DNA of 64,000 bases from Gautieria morchelliformis (lineage: Eukaryota > Basidiomycota > Agaricomycetes > Gomphales > Gomphaceae). A program made the position numbers and the translations under genes. The stretch spans positions 1-64,000 of the forward strand of contig WHVA01000332.1 of assembly GCA_015179125.1 (NCBI GenBank), in the 5' to 3' direction. Each line of letters opens with the position of its first letter. Position 1 is the first letter of the stretch. Below are positions 32,243 to 43,569 of the stretch, in pieces. The notes below the pieces were generated by a model that was not told where the DNA came from, made no database searches, and was given only the letters and a program-made list of their open reading frames with translations.

Positions 32243-35200
32243 CTCCCCCTCAGCGAGAAGTCCCTTCTGCAAAATCCTAATTTCCCTAATAAATACCTAT
32301 GTTGGTGTAAATCCAGTCCCTTCGTAAATATGTCCGCTACGTTCTCCTTCATTGGTACGTAAGTAAGTGATGCCTCATGAGAGGCCACTTTCTCTCAGAT
32401 GAAGTGATACGCAATGTTGATATGTTGGGTACGCGCATGGTACGTTGCATCATGCAATAGTGTGATGGCGCCTAAGTTATCTGATCGAAGTGACATGGGC
32501 TAGGTTTGATCTATTCCTAGTTCCTCAATGAAGCGCCTCAGCCAGATCAATTGCTTGGCACCCTTGGTGAGTGCCATGTATTCGGCCTCCGTAGTAGATA
32601 ACGCAATCGTTCATTGTTTCTTCGAGCTCCATGCGATGGCTCCCCCTCCTAGTATAGCTACATAGCCACTAATAGATAGTGCATTGTTTCTATTAGCATA
32701 GTCCGAGTCAACAAATATTTCAAGGTCGAGACCAGTGTCTCGTCGGAAGGTTATGCCGTCGTCTCGTGACCCCTTAAGGTACCTGAGCGCGTGCTTGATT
32801 GCCGTCCAGTGCTCAGCTCTGTAAGTAGTAGTGAATTGGCTTAAGTGCTGCACGGTAAACACTAAATCAGGTCCCATGCTGCGTGCTGCATACATTAGCG
32901 ATCCGATTGCTTTAGCATAGGGTACTTCGGCAGTTGGACCTGTTGAGTCCATAGGTGTTGTGAGTTTGATCATTTTGTGCAGAGGTGTAGATACGGAATG
33001 TGCCGTAGCCATGTTGAATCGATCGAGTATGATGTCGATGTAATGTCCTTGAGACATAATCAGTGTTCCCTCATCCCTATTCCTCTCAACCCTAATTCCC
33101 AAGATTTTCTTCATTTCTCCTAAATCTTTTAAAGGGAATTTTCCATGAAGATCCCCCTTGAGCTTAACCATCCCTCCTTTGGAATCAGCAAATAGTCCAA
33201 AGTCGTCTACGTATACTGATATGACTTCGATTGAATCCTTATCTTTTCTGATATAGACGCATTCATCGGCTGTGCTTTGATGGAAGCTGAAGTTGAGTAG
33301 TAATTTGCATAAGCACTGATGCCAAGCTCGTCCCTATTGCTTGAGTCCATAGAGCACTCTGTGTATTCTTAGAACACGTCCAGATCCGTCATCAAAACCG
33401 TCGGGCTGACGCATGTAGATCTCCTCATCTATGGTTGAATTGAGATAGGCGCCTTTGACATCCATCATTTCAATTTCCCAATCGAGTGTGTTTGCGATGG
33501 CTAATAAAACACGTAGTGAATCGAACTTGACCACATGTGAAGTTATTTTGTAGTAATCCATCCCTGGCCTCTGTGTGAATCCTTGAGCCACGACCCTCAC
33601 TTTAGCTTTATCAAATTGTCCATCCGGTTGGGTTTTGACAGCGTATACCCATCGGCAACCGATAGCTACTTATCCGGGTGGTAGTTCTGTTAATTCCCAT
33701 GTTCCTAGTGTCTTATGTTGATCCATTTCAATTTCTATCACTTTCTCCCAGATTGGCGCATCATCACGTGATATCGCCGCTCTGTAATTCTCAGGTTCTG
33801 TAATGATTTCTTTTGTTATGTATAATCTGGCCTTTGAGTGATACGCACGCTCCGTCGAATCTGTGGAGCTGGTGCTTGTTCAGGTGGATCAGGGACAGGC
33901 GTCGTCTGGGGTGATGACGTCTGTGGGGTAGATGGATCAGGTCCGGCACATGCTTGCGCGGTGAGTGCTCCCCCTCGAGCGGTGCTGTGTCGTCATCGTC
34001 GTTATCTGGGATAGGATAGAGTCTATTGTCGTTTTCGTCAAATGTAATGTTTCTAGAAATTTGAACGTGCTTTGAGGCTTTATTGTAATACCTCCAGGCT
34101 TTTGCATGTTCAGCTACACCGACGAATATGTGTTCTTCTGCCTTTGGATCAAGTTTAGCTTGGCATTTATCTGGTACCATGACCCAGCAGTTCGTCCCGA
34201 ATTCCTCTAGACGTGCTATGTTCGGCTTCTTGCCGAATAGTGCCTGGAACAGCGTTGCATCATCTCCAAGCGCTGGCGTGGGTGATCGATTTTTGATATA
34301 ACACGCATAAGCCACGGCCTTGGGCCAAAGTATTTTTGGCAGGTTCTTGGTGAATATCATCACCCGTGCGTGCTCGAGTAAGGTCCGATTGAGTCGTTCT
34401 GCAATTCCATTCTGGGCTGGGGAGTATGGAGCTGTGGTCTCCATGATAATTCCATGTTTTGCACAAAATTCCTTGAAGCTTTTATTGACATATTCCCCTC
34501 CATTATCCGAGCGAAACCTCTTCAGTTTCTGACCTGTTTGGGTCTCGAGGAATGCTTTGTACGTCTCGAAGTGCTTGAGTGCTTCATCTTTGGCGCTCCC
34601 GAAATAGATTACAGTGTACCTCAATTTGATGTCCATGAAAGAATAAAAGTATCCCCATGCGACAGTCCCTCGGTCTGGGCAGGCCCCCATACATCGGATA
34701 CTGTTAGGTCACCGACCTGATCAACAGTGTCCTCGGCTCTTTTGGGGAACGGTTCCACATGCCGTTTGCCTTGTATGCAAGCTTTGCACTGACTTGGCTC
34801 TTTTGACTCGTCAATCTCGAGTCCAGTAACTAGATTGTTAGATTTCAACATTTTTATAGAGTTTATGTTGACGTGCCCGAGTATCCTGTGCCATTTGTCC
34901 CATGACGGTCCCTTTGCCGCTGCGGCAAAATCCCATGCCTCGACTGATCAAGTGACCCATGCCTTCATACAGAATAGCCTCCCACGCTTCTGTCCCTGTG
35001 CAAAAATAACGCCGGCGCGTGATTTGAATTCAACGCCGGTGCCTGTAAATGTGGCCGTGTTGCCCTTATCAGTTAGACACCCTACACTGATAAGTTTGTT
35101 CGGCGCATCCAGTGCATGCTTGACGTCACGTAGCTCGATCGTGTTCGTTTTGGCGCCGACTTTGAATTCCATGTAGATAGTGCCTCGCCTTGTGTATGTA

Positions 35201-35436
35201 GTACCGCACTGGGTGAATTCCTTCAATTTCCAACGGTTCCTTGCATAGCTAGCGAAATCATTTCGGCTTCGAGCTATGTGTGTTGTTGCTGCTGAATCAG
35301 CTAGCCAGTCGGATGCAGATATAGCACTGTATGCTACCTCCTTGGATACAATGCGAAGTCTTTTTCTTCTGCTTGTTTAACTGTTTCTTTGTTCCTGATT
35401 TGAACCACTTCGGCACTTGACCTTCTTTGCCGCACC
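32243..35436 (-). pseudogene. Copia Pol (protease-integrase-RT-RNase H), decayed
   Basis: Minus-strand segments in copia order. The protease region is AISASDWLADSAATTHIARS with IELRDVKHALDAPNKLISVG. The integrase zinc region is QCKACIQGKRHVEPFP. The integrase core is FRSDNGGEYVNKSF and TTAPYSPAQNGIAERLNRTL. The RT parts are MDVKGAYLNSTIDEEIYM and VLYGLKQ. The RNase H parts are DSDYANRNNALSISGYV, AIAWSSKKQ and VPMKENVADIFTKGLDLHQH. Several frameshifts and stops (near 33.2-33.3, 33.6-33.8, 34.7 and 34.9 kb) break it. Gag and the zinc knuckle are on the other side of gypsy B at 50.93-51.66 kb. Confidence 0.88.
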
Positions 35437-36116
35437 TGTTACGACCGTTCATTTCCGACTTCCGACCCTCAGTTCCGCCACTCCTTCCGCCCCTCCAATA
35501 GTTCCGCATAACGTTCCGCCCCTCCGACATTTCCGACATTCCGCCCCTTGTACATTTCCCTTGTTCTTTCGACTCTATTACTCGGACCCACCGGACCCAC
35601 CTCGCCATCCATCAAAACCATATATCTGGTCACCCTTGTAGTTCGTTGTCAGATATGTTTCCCGACCCCTTGTTCTTTGCTATTGTTCTACCTTACCCTG
35701 AACCCCCCTTGTAGTCCCATTGTTCCCAATTAGTTAGTTCCCACACATTGTACTCGACTTCCGCTTCCTCCGGAATTTGCTTAGTACAACACCATTACTT
35801 GTTGCTCTGCGCTTTGTATAAAACCCCCTCATGTATGTCTGTTATTCTGCAATCAGATAATCACCTTCGATACTTGATTTCCTTCGCTCCATCTCCTGTT
35901 CTTAGCACAGCGAGTCTAGCAAGATCTCAGTCTCTCCGTTTTCCGCTTTCCGCCTCAGTTCCGCCTCAAGTTCCGACCAAACCTTTGGCTCAGTACTTTC
36001 CAACTTCCGACCCATTTCCAAAATACCTAGGACGATAGTTCATCGGGGGTGCAACCTATAAGTTGAAGCCGCTGTCCTTTCCAGTTCCGACTTAGTGGAA
36101 ATCTCGATACGTAACA
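35437..36116 (+). repeat. Element B 5' LTR
   Basis: TG...CA bounded. It has at least eight TTCCG words in its first 110 bp. TATAAA at 35817-35822. Confidence 0.95.
35817..35861 (+). promoter_or_regulatory. Element B TATA box and inferred RNA start / self-primer
   Basis: TATAAA at 35817. AATCAGATAAT (35851-35861) lies 34 nt downstream and is the exact complement of the primer-binding site at 36119-36129. Confidence 0.75.
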
Positions 36117-36118
36117 GT

Positions 36119-36129
36119 ATTATCTGATT
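36119..36129 (+). promoter_or_regulatory. Element B primer-binding site (self-complementary)
   Basis: ATTATCTGATT, 2 nt (GT) after the LTR end, pairs over 11 nt with the predicted 5' end of the element's own RNA. Confidence 0.78.
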
Positions 36130-36149
36130 CCCACCCGATAACTATCACT

Positions 36150-37583
36150 ATGCCTCCTCGTACCACAGCTACTTCAGCTCGAGCAGGAGCTGTCGAAGCT
36201 CTCTCTTATTTTGGCAGTCTTAGATCCGCAGCACCAAGGCACGCGGAACCCTCCAGCAGCTCTCGTGCCGACGATGAGCTTTCCGATGCTTTTCCGCAAC
36301 GATTCGAAGAAGTTCCCGACGCTAATCCCGACGAAAATCCCGACTACGACGGGAATTCAACGAGTAGCAGCGGCGAACAAACAGCAGCGTCATTCCGACG
36401 CCCAGCTCCACCACCACCACCTCCACCAGGACCACCTCCAGGCGGCCCTCCAGGCGACCCTCATGGCGGTCCTCCACCTCCAATTCCACCTCAGATTCCC
36501 GCCAACCCAGTTCCGCCCGCGCCAGTTCCGGATCTTGCACAAGCCATCGCCATGCTAGCCGGACAACTCCAGCGCCCGGCCCAAGCACCACCACGCCCCA
36601 AGACAAAGGTCCGCGAACCAGATCAGTTCGACGGTTCCGACCCCAAGAAGCTCCAGCCATTTCTGGTTCAGCTTCAACTCAATTTCCGTGATCGTCCCGA
36701 CGCCTTTCCCGACGACGAACGAAAGGTCAATTATGCCCTTTCCTATCTCCGAGGCACGGCGCTCGACTATTTCGAACCCGCCCTCATGGATCCGTTCGCT
36801 CTCGTCGACTGGGCCGACGATTACCTCAATTTCATTTCCGAACTCCGCAGCAACTTCGGACCATTTGATATGGAAGCCGATGCGGAAAACGAACTCGATA
36901 AGCTTCACATGAAAGACACTCATAAGATAGCTAAATATATCGTCACGTTTCAGCAGCTCGCTCCTCGAGTCCAATGGGGAGAAGCCGCACTCCGACGCCA
37001 GTTTTACATGGGCTTGCCATCCCGCATCAAGGATGAAATTGCCCGCGTCGGAAAACCCGCCACCCTTACCGACCTCCGCAACCTCGCCCAATCCATCGAT
37101 TCGCGCTACTGGGAAAGACATTCCGAGATCGCTCGCGAAACTTCCACCCAGAGCAAGAACGACAAGTCTTCCGACAAGAAGTCTGATAAAGACAAGAAGA
37201 AGACCAATTCCGGAAACACCAACTCCGGAAACAACAACAACAACAGTTCCGGATCCAACTCCGGCAACCGGAACAACAACAACACCCCTCGGAACAACCA
37301 GGCCTCTGGTTCTAACACCAACACCCGGAAGAGTACCCCGGATCTTTCCGACAAACTTGGGAAGGACGGAAAACTAACCCCTGTAGCACGCCAGCGTCGC
37401 ATGGACAACAACCTTTGCCTCTTCTGCGGCAAAGGAGGTCACGTCGCTCGCGACTGCACTCGCGCTTCCGCCTCCGCTGCTAAGGCCAAGGGCCGCGCAG
37501 CAAAACGGAAGAGAAATCCGAAGCGGTTCCCGCTGCGGATTCAAAAAAATAGTCAGCAGTCCTCCGGCCTCCGCACGAGCTGA
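36150..37583 (+). CDS. Gag of gypsy element B
   Basis: 477 residues. It has a Ser/Pro-rich N-terminus and a Gly-Pro stretch near residues 90-115. The capsid domain is KVREPDQFDGSDPKKLQPFL, VNYALSYLRGTALDYFEPAL and IDSRYWERHSEIA. An Asn/Ser-rich linker precedes a canonical zinc knuckle CLFCGKGGHVARDC, then a basic tail. It forms the particle and binds the RNA. The stop is at 37581-37583. Pol follows in the -1 frame, which opens at 37553, so the ORFs overlap by about 30 nt. A run of seven A at 37543-37549 sits where element C has six A before its gag stop. Confidence 0.92.
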   Translation: MPPRTTATSARAGAVEALSYFGSLRSAAPRHAEPSSSSRADDELSDAFPQRFEEVPDANPDENPDYDGNSTSSSGEQTAASFRRPAPPPPPPPGPPPGGPPGDPHGGPPPPIPPQIPANPVPPAPVPDLAQAIAMLAGQLQRPAQAPPRPKTKVREPDQFDGSDPKKLQPFLVQLQLNFRDRPDAFPDDERKVNYALSYLRGTALDYFEPALMDPFALVDWADDYLNFISELRSNFGPFDMEADAENELDKLHMKDTHKIAKYIVTFQQLAPRVQWGEAALRRQFYMGLPSRIKDEIARVGKPATLTDLRNLAQSIDSRYWERHSEIARETSTQSKNDKSSDKKSDKDKKKTNSGNTNSGNNNNNSSGSNSGNRNNNNTPRNNQASGSNTNTRKSTPDLSDKLGKDGKLTPVARQRRMDNNLCLFCGKGGHVARDCTRASASAAKAKGRAAKRKRNPKRFPLRIQKNSQQSSGLRTS

Positions 37584-40500
37584 GGGCTGTGTTGACCCCA
37601 TTCGTGCGACAAACGAGGTTAAACTCAACGCATCCGCTCTTTCGTCCTCCGACTCTCTCTCTGTTCCGCTCACTTCCGACACCAATTTCCGCACCCCCGT
37701 TTACAGCATTGGTCGACTCCGGTTCGACTCATTGTTTCCTCGATTCCGACTTTGTTTTGAAACATAAACTTCCGACCCGCAACATTCCGACTATTCCGCT
37801 CCGCCTTTTCGACGGGTCTTCCAACACGGGAATTTCCCAAGTTGTGGATCTGTCTATCCGTTTCGCTACTGGGGACAACCATGAAGTTACGTTTTACGTT
37901 ACTCCGCTAGATGCTAGCTGTTCCGTTGTACTAGGACACAATTGGCTCACCCGATATAATCCGTCGATTAACTGGGCATTGGGTCAAATACAGTTCCGTA
38001 CCCCGGATCAACTTCCGTCTATTCCGACGTCTTCTGCAAAGATGGCTCAGGCCTCTTCTGCAACTCCGCTCGTGGATTCAGTTCCGCACTCCGGTCCCGC
38101 TTTAGCACCTCCGCCCCTCGAAGCCCCTCGAATTGCGCTCGTTTCCGCCACCGCTTTCCGCGTATTGCAACGGCAAAATGATACGACCGTCTTCCAGCTT
38201 CACCTCTCCGATTCGGCTTCAGTCAAGGCTCGTTCCGCCTCGACTTCCGCTCCGGTCGACATGAGCTCAGTTCCGGAAGAATATCGTGACTTCCCGGACG
38301 TGTTCAATAAGGCCAAAGCCGACAAACCTGCTGAACATCGACCTTACGACTTGAAGATAGATTTGGAAGAAGGAGCATCTCCGCCCCTTGGACCGATCTA
38401 CTCTCTTTCGCAAAGTGAACTCCTAACTCTCCGAGAGTTCGTCGATGAACATCTCAACATGGGCTTTATCCGCCCTTCGCTGTCTCCGCACGGCGCTCCG
38501 GTCCTTTTCGTCAAGAAGAAGGATGGATCTCTCCGCCTCTGCGTCGATTTCCGCGGACTCAATGCCCTCACTAAAAAGGACAAATATCCGCTTCCGCGCA
38601 TTTCCGACTTACTCGACACTCCCCGCAGGGCGAAGATCTACACCAAAATTGACCTCCGGCACGCTTATCACCTTGTCCGCATCCGGGAAGGTGACGAGTG
38701 GAAAACCACCTTCCGCACCCGCTACGGTGCCTTTGAGTGGACTGTCATGCCTTTTGGTCTAACCAACGCTCCCGCCGCTTTTCAGCGATTCATGAACGAC
38801 GTATTTTCCGACCTCCTCGACGTATGCGTTCTAGTCTACATTGACGACATCCTCATCTATTCCGACACACCGGAAAAACATCGGGAACATGTCCGCGAAG
38901 TACTCCGCCGTCTACGCAAACACCATCTCTACGCAAAAGCAGAGAAATGCGAATGGCATCGCGACACGGTCGAATACCTCGGCTACATCCTCTCTCCAAC
39001 AGGTCTTACCATGGCAGAGGACAAGGTCAAGGCAATTCAAGAATGGCCGGAACCCCGACGTGTTAAGGATGTGCAGTCTTTCCTTGGCTTCGCCAACTTT
39101 TACCGGCGTTTCATTTATAATTTTTCCGACATTACTGTTCCGCTCACGCGTCTCACCAGGAAGGGTGCCCCATGGAATTTCACACCGGAATGCCGTTCCG
39201 CATTTGAAGCTCTCAAATCGGCCTTCACCACGGCTCCCATACTCGGTTTCTGGATTCCTGATGCCCAACTTGTACTCGAAACCGACGCTTCTGACTACGC
39301 GCTAGCCGCCATTCTTTCCATCATTTCACCCGACGACGGAGAAATTCATCCGATCGCCTTTCATTCCCGCACCTTTTCCGCCCCGGAACTCAACTACGAC
39401 GTCCACGATAAGGAACTACTTGCGATTTTCGAAGCCTTCAAAATCTGGAGACATTACCTCGAAGGTCCAACTTATCCGATCGACGTTGTAACGGATCATA
39501 AGAACCTTGAGTATTTTGCAACCACTAAGATTTTGACTCGCCGTCAAGTCCGCTGGTCTGAATACCTCTCACAGTTCAACATGGTGATCCGTTTCCGCCC
39601 CGGAAAGCTCGGAGCAAAACCCGACGCGCTCACTAGACGTTGGGACGTCTACCCAAAAGAGGGAAGTAGCGACTATGCCAGCGTTAATCCGCACAATTTC
39701 CGCCCAGTATTCTCCACTGAGCAACTGGCATCGTCCCTGCGTGCCACAGCATTGCAGTTTCCGCTACTCCGCGCCTCAATTATTATGGACACCGAGTCTC
39801 TCCATTCCGACATCCGTTCCGCACTCCGTTCCGACCCCACCTCCGCAACCCACCTCGATGACCCCACCAGTCCTGGATGGTCCCTCGATTCCGACGGATT
39901 TCTCCGGTACAAGTCCCGGATTTACGTTCCGGACACCAACGATCTACGACTTCGCGTGCTCCAGCAAAGCCACGATCATCCGCTCTCAGGACACCAAGGC
40001 CAGAACAAGACCCTCGACATAATCCGACGTACCTATACTTGGCCTCTCCTCCGCACGATGGTCCAAGACTACTGCAAGTCATGCACCACCTGTATGCGAG
40101 CCAAGCCTCAACGTCACAAACCCTACGGCCTCCTGAAGCAACTTCCGATCCCGGAACAACCGTGGAATTCAATATCCATGGATTTCATTGAGAAACTTCC
40201 TAAGTCATCCGGCTATGATACCATTCTAGTGATCGTTGACCGCCTCACAAAGCAGTCCATCTTTATTCCGACCTACGACACCATAACTTCCGCCCAGCTC
40301 GCACAGCTCTTTGTGCTCCACGTCTTTTCCAAGCACGGAATACCTTCCCATGTCACTTCCGACCGTGGATCCGAATTTGTGTCCTCCTTTTTCCGCACAC
40401 TCGGCAAGGCTCTCGACATGAAACTCCACTTCACCTCCGGTTATCACCCCGAAGGAGACGGACAGACGGAACGTACTAATCAGACCCTTGAGCAGTATCT

Positions 40501-41257
40501 CCGCGTCTATTGCAACTACCAACATAGCAATTGGTCCGACCTTCTTCCACTCGCGGAATTTGCCTACAACAATGCGCCTTCCGCTACCACCGGAATTTCA
40601 CCCTTTTACGCCAACAAGGGCTACCACCCGAATCTCGCCATCCACCCTGAACGCGACCTCGCCTCTGCAAGAGCCCGAGATTTCGTTGTGGAACTTGACG
40701 ACCTTCACCAGCACCTCCGAGAGAACATTACAGCTGCCCAGAAGAGATACCAAACTTCCGCCGATCGGAAACGCCTTCCGCAACCGGCATTCGAGATAGG
40801 CGACAAAGCCTTTGTCAAAGCGGAAAACTTCCGCACCACTCGCCCCTCGAAGAAGCTCTCTGAGAAATACCTCGGTCCTTACGAGATCATCGCTAAGGCC
40901 GGCAGTCGTTCTTTCACCCTCAGACTTCCTGACAATATGCGCGCAGTACATCCGGTATTCCATGTCTCTATGCTTGAGCCAGCAGTTCCGAATACAATTC
41001 CGAATCGAGAACAACCTCCGCCTCCGCCAGTCGTCATCGACGGAGAACCGGAATATGAGATTTCGGAAATTCTCAACTCCAAGCTCGACAGAAGATACCG
41101 CTGCCAACTCCAGTACCTAGTCAAGTGGGCAGGCTATGAAAACACTGACGAAGAGACTTCGTGGATTTCCGCCACGGAACTTGACCACGCCTCTGACCTC
41201 GTCTCTGATTTCCACAAGTCATATCCTGACAAGCCTGGCCCCATTTCCGCGCCCTAG
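37553..41257 (+). CDS. Pol of chromodomain gypsy element B
   Basis: Uninterrupted frame (first usable codons from 37553; numbering here from 37589 gives 1222 residues). Order: protease D43-S-G (ALVDSGSTHCF); RT with VDFRGLN, LRHAYHLVRI and catalytic Y417-I-D-D; RNase H (LETDASDYALAAIL, YDVHDKELLAIFEA); integrase zinc finger (H..H...CKSCTTC); integrase core D865, D925 and E961 (exact D-D35-E spacing, SDRGSEF, HPEGDGQTE); and a C-terminal chromodomain (EYEISEILNSKL, LQYLVKWAGYENTDEETSW). The order RT-RH-IN is Ty3/gypsy and the chromodomain marks a chromovirus. There is no ATG of its own, so translation should depend on frameshifting or re-initiation from gag. All catalytic residues are present. 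Confidence 0.93.
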   Translation, partial: SAVLRPPHELRAVLTPFVRQTRLNSTHPLFRPPTLSLFRSLPTPISAPPFTALVDSGSTHCFLDSDFVLKHKLPTRNIPTIPLRLFDGSSNTGISQVVDLSIRFATGDNHEVTFYVTPLDASCSVVLGHNWLTRYNPSINWALGQIQFRTPDQLPSIPTSSAKMAQASSATPLVDSVPHSGPALAPPPLEAPRIALVSATAFRVLQRQNDTTVFQLHLSDSASVKARSASTSAPVDMSSVPEEYRDFPDVFNKAKADKPAEHRPYDLKIDLEEGASPPLGPIYSLSQSELLTLREFVDEHLNMGFIRPSLSPHGAPVLFVKKKDGSLRLCVDFRGLNALTKKDKYPLPRISDLLDTPRRAKIYTKIDLRHAYHLVRIREGDEWKTTFRTRYGAFEWTVMPFGLTNAPAAFQRFMNDVFSDLLDVCVLVYIDDILIYSDTPEKHREHVREVLRRLRKHHLYAKAEKCEWHRDTVEYLGYILSPTGLTMAEDKVKAIQEWPEPRRVKDVQSFLGFANFYRRFIYNFSDITVPLTRLTRKGAPWNFTPECRSAFEALKSAFTTAPILGFWIPDAQLVLETDASDYALAAILSIISPDDGEIHPIAFHSRTFSAPELNYDVHDKELLAIFEAFKIWRHYLEGPTYPIDVVTDHKNLEYFATTKILTRRQVRWSEYLSQFNMVIRFRPGKLGAKPDALTRRWDVYPKEGSSDYASVNPHNFRPVFSTEQLASSLRATALQFPLLRASIIMDTESLHSDIRSALRSDPTSATHLDDPTSPGWSLDSDGFLRYKSRIYVPDTNDLRLRVLQQSHDHPLSGHQGQNKTLDIIRRTYTWPLLRTMVQDYCKSCTTCMRAKPQRHKPYGLLKQLPIPEQPWNSISMDFIEKLPKSSGYDTILVIVDRLTKQSIFIPTYDTITSAQLAQLFVLHVFSKHGIPSHVTSDRGSEFVSSFFRTLGKALDMKLHFTSGYHPEGDGQTERTNQTLEQYLRVYCNYQHSNWSDLLPLAEFAYNNAPSATTGISPFYANKGYHPNLAIHPERDLASARARDFVVELDDLHQHLRENITAAQKRYQTSADRKRLPQPAFEIGDKAFVKAENFRTTRPSKKLSEKYLGPYEIIAKAGSRSFTLRLPDNMRAVHPVFHVSMLEPAVPNTIPNREQPPPPPVVIDGEPEYEISEILNSKLDRRYRCQLQYLVKWAGYENTDEETSWISATELDHASDLVSDFHKSYPDKPGPISAP

Positions 41258-41258
41258 T

Positions 41259-41310
41259 CATTTCCGACCTCATTTCCGACCTCATTTCCGACCTCATTTC
41301 CGACACCATT
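41259..41310 (+). repeat. 12-bp tandem repeat after element B pol
   Basis: About four copies of CATTTCCGACCT directly behind the pol stop. Each contains the element-wide TTCCG word. Confidence 0.8.
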
Positions 41311-41407
41311 GCTTTCACAGTTCTCAGGACATTTATCAAAAACCGATTAATCTTCCGATATCCTATTTTCCGACACTTCAAGAAATTATCTACAGGTTTT
41401 TCGACAT

Positions 41408-42612
41408 CTACTCCTCCCTCATGGTCTCCGCCTCGACCTCCCTTTCCGCTTCCGGATCCTTCTCCGACCCTCCTACCTCGACGATCACCAACTCCGTGTC
41501 TACCCGTTCCCTCGTTTCCGCCCCGTTCTCCTCCTGCACCCGCGGTTCCATCCTTTCCCGGACCATCTCGTTCCGCCACCGGTACTCGCGCTTGAACTGC
41601 TCCAGGACCGCCGACATGACGGTCATCTGGTTCTGGAACGACAGCAACTGCTGTTCCTGAACCACCGCCATATCCGTCAGCAGTTTCCGGATCCCGCGTT
41701 GGGTTTCCGGATTCCCCTCAGCGACTCCGCGATGTCTAGTAACGGAGACGCCATGCTGAAGTGGTTCAGCACCGCTGCCTCAGACGTTCTGGTCACCGGA
41801 AATCCTTCCACCTTCTTTCCGCTTGGTCCCGGTTTTGACTTGGGGGTTTCAGGCCCCTCGGTCTCAACCCTGCGCCGTTTCCGCTCCACCCTCGCGGCAC
41901 ACCCATCCACCACGCAACGGCACTTCTTGTCCCGGCACCGTTTGCAGGCCGTCTCCCGCGGATTTTCCGACCACACGCACTCCAGGCCCTTGACCTCGCA
42001 CGTATCGCAAGGAGCCTTCTCCTCCTCACCGTCCCTGGTCTTCCTTTTCCGGGTCGCAGGATTTTCCGGCCCCAGCTCTCGCAACTCCAGTATCCGAGCC
42101 AGCTTCTCTTTCCGAGCCTGCTGGAACTCGTCCGCCCTCCGTTTCCGCTCCTCAACTACGTTCGTCATGGGAGCACTTTCTTTTTGCTTCCCCTTGCCCT
42201 CTGGAGTCAGCGTGCTTTCCGCTTCCGACTCCCCCTCGGAATCGGCAACTCTCTGGCAGTTCTCTGTGAGCTCCGGAACCTCCCCACGACATTTCCGACT
42301 CACCCGGAACTTCCCTGCCTTTTCCGCCACGGCCTTTTCTTCCGCAGCCTTTTCGGCCGCATCCCGTTTCCGTTGTTCTTCACGGGCGCGCGACTCCTCC
42401 TCGCGACGCTTACGGTCACGCTCCTCCTTCTCCTTCCGTTCCTGCTCCCGACGCTCCAGTTCCTTGCGCTCCTCCTCCAGCCGCTCCCTCTCTTTCCGCG
42501 CGGCTTCCTCGGCCTCGCGCTTCTCGGCCAGTTCCTTCTGCGCAAGAATATCAGCAAAGTGCTGCTTCATCTCGGCACTGGACATTTTAGAGAAATCGAC
42601 TGAAGAGCTCAT
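41408..42612 (-). pseudogene. Antisense Zn(II)2Cys6-like gene of element B (one frameshift)
   Basis: Start ATG at 42612 (MSSSVDFSKMSSAEMKQHF), 122 bp inside the 3' LTR, reading toward pol. A long Glu/Arg/Lys coiled coil (EKREAEEAARKERERLEEER and on) covers about residues 25-100. A cluster CDTCEVKGLEC, then x10, then CKRCRDKKCRC fits C-x2-C-x6-C-x10-C-x2-C-x6-C. The basic VERKRRRVE (possible nuclear signal) follows. One base is missing in a GGGG run at about 41716: after AESLRG the protein continues in the next frame as NPETQRGIRKLLTDM, a second coiled coil and an acidic tail ending at 41408. About 401 residues in total. No intron is needed. Elements A and C have the same arrangement. Confidence 0.75.
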
Positions 42613-42733
42613 GATGGAGTAAACAGAAGACGCGTCTTGTTTCCACCTATATTTCAAACTCCGACGCGTTTGTTCACAGGTCACGTGATTCCGACTTGTG
42701 GTCTCGCGGGGCTCGACCTTAGAAGGGAGATAC

Positions 42734-42965
42734 TGTTACGACCGTTCATTTCCGACTTCCGACCCTCAGTTCCGCCACTCCTTCCGCCCCTCCAATAGTT
42801 CCGCATAACGTTCCGCCCCTCCGACATTTCCGACATTCCACCCCTTGTACATTTCCCTTGTTCTTTCGACTCTATTACTCGGACCCACCGGACCCACCTC
42901 GCCATCCATCAAAACCATATATCTGGTCACCCTTGTAGTTCGTTGTCAGATATGTTTTCCCGACC
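42734..42965 (+). repeat. Element B 3' LTR, part 1
   Basis: Corresponds to the first 231 bp of the 5' LTR plus a 1-bp insertion. It is preceded by the purine tract AGAAGGGAGATAC and interrupted by element C at CGACC. Confidence 0.93.
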
Positions 42966-43526
42966 TGTAAGGACCCGGCCTTTGGCCGGCTACTTACCGG
43001 TAGAACCTTCTTCCGAGCCCGAGCCTTGTGATATTCATGCCCGAGTACATATGATACTTATCCGTGCCCGAGCCCGATCCCGAGCTTGAACTCATATCCG
43101 ACCTTGATCCCATGCCCGTATCCCCTTAGTTACTGATTCCGCTCCATCACGCATCATTCGTATATTACCTCGCCCTGACCTCGGTCTCCTGACCTCGCCC
43201 TGACCTCCACTAATCTGTTCGCCCCTGACTTGCACCTCGTCCGTATATAACCCCCTTGTATGCATTCCTACTCCTCAGTCTGAAAATCAACTATCGTATC
43301 CCTTCGATCCCTAGCTAGTTTCTACGCCTCGCCTCTTAAGCCAGAACCTCGCCTCTTATTTGTTTACCTCCGAAGTTGGGACTCGTGCGTAGGGTCGGCG
43401 CAGCACATAAGCTGAAGCCAAGTCCCTCTCCGACTTCCCCATCCAAACCTCGCCCTGTAACCTCGGACCTTGACTCGGGTTTCGTCCCCGACCTCGGTCA
43501 ACCTTACGACGGATCGTATCGTAACA
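42966..43526 (+). repeat. Element C 5' LTR
   Basis: TG...CA bounded, rich in CCTCG words. TATATAA at 43254-43260. Confidence 0.95.
43254..43287 (+). promoter_or_regulatory. Element C TATA box and inferred RNA start / self-primer
   Basis: TATATAA at 43254. CAGTCTGAAAAT (43276-43287) is the exact complement of the primer-binding site at 43529-43540. Confidence 0.75.
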
Positions 43527-43528
43527 GT

Positions 43529-43540
43529 ATTTTCAGACTG
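43529..43540 (+). promoter_or_regulatory. Element C primer-binding site (self-complementary)
   Basis: ATTTTCAGACTG, 2 nt (GT) after the LTR end, pairs over 12 nt with the LTR segment at 43276-43287. Confidence 0.78.
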
Positions 43541-43569
43541 CTTACACCCTACGTATCCCTTTTTTCACG

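Noticed and set aside
41699..42622. 307-codon plus-strand open frame opposite the element B antisense gene
   Set aside because: Composition is Ser/Arg/Phe low complexity produced by the Glu/Lys/Arg coiled coil on the other strand. The minus strand has the cysteine cluster.
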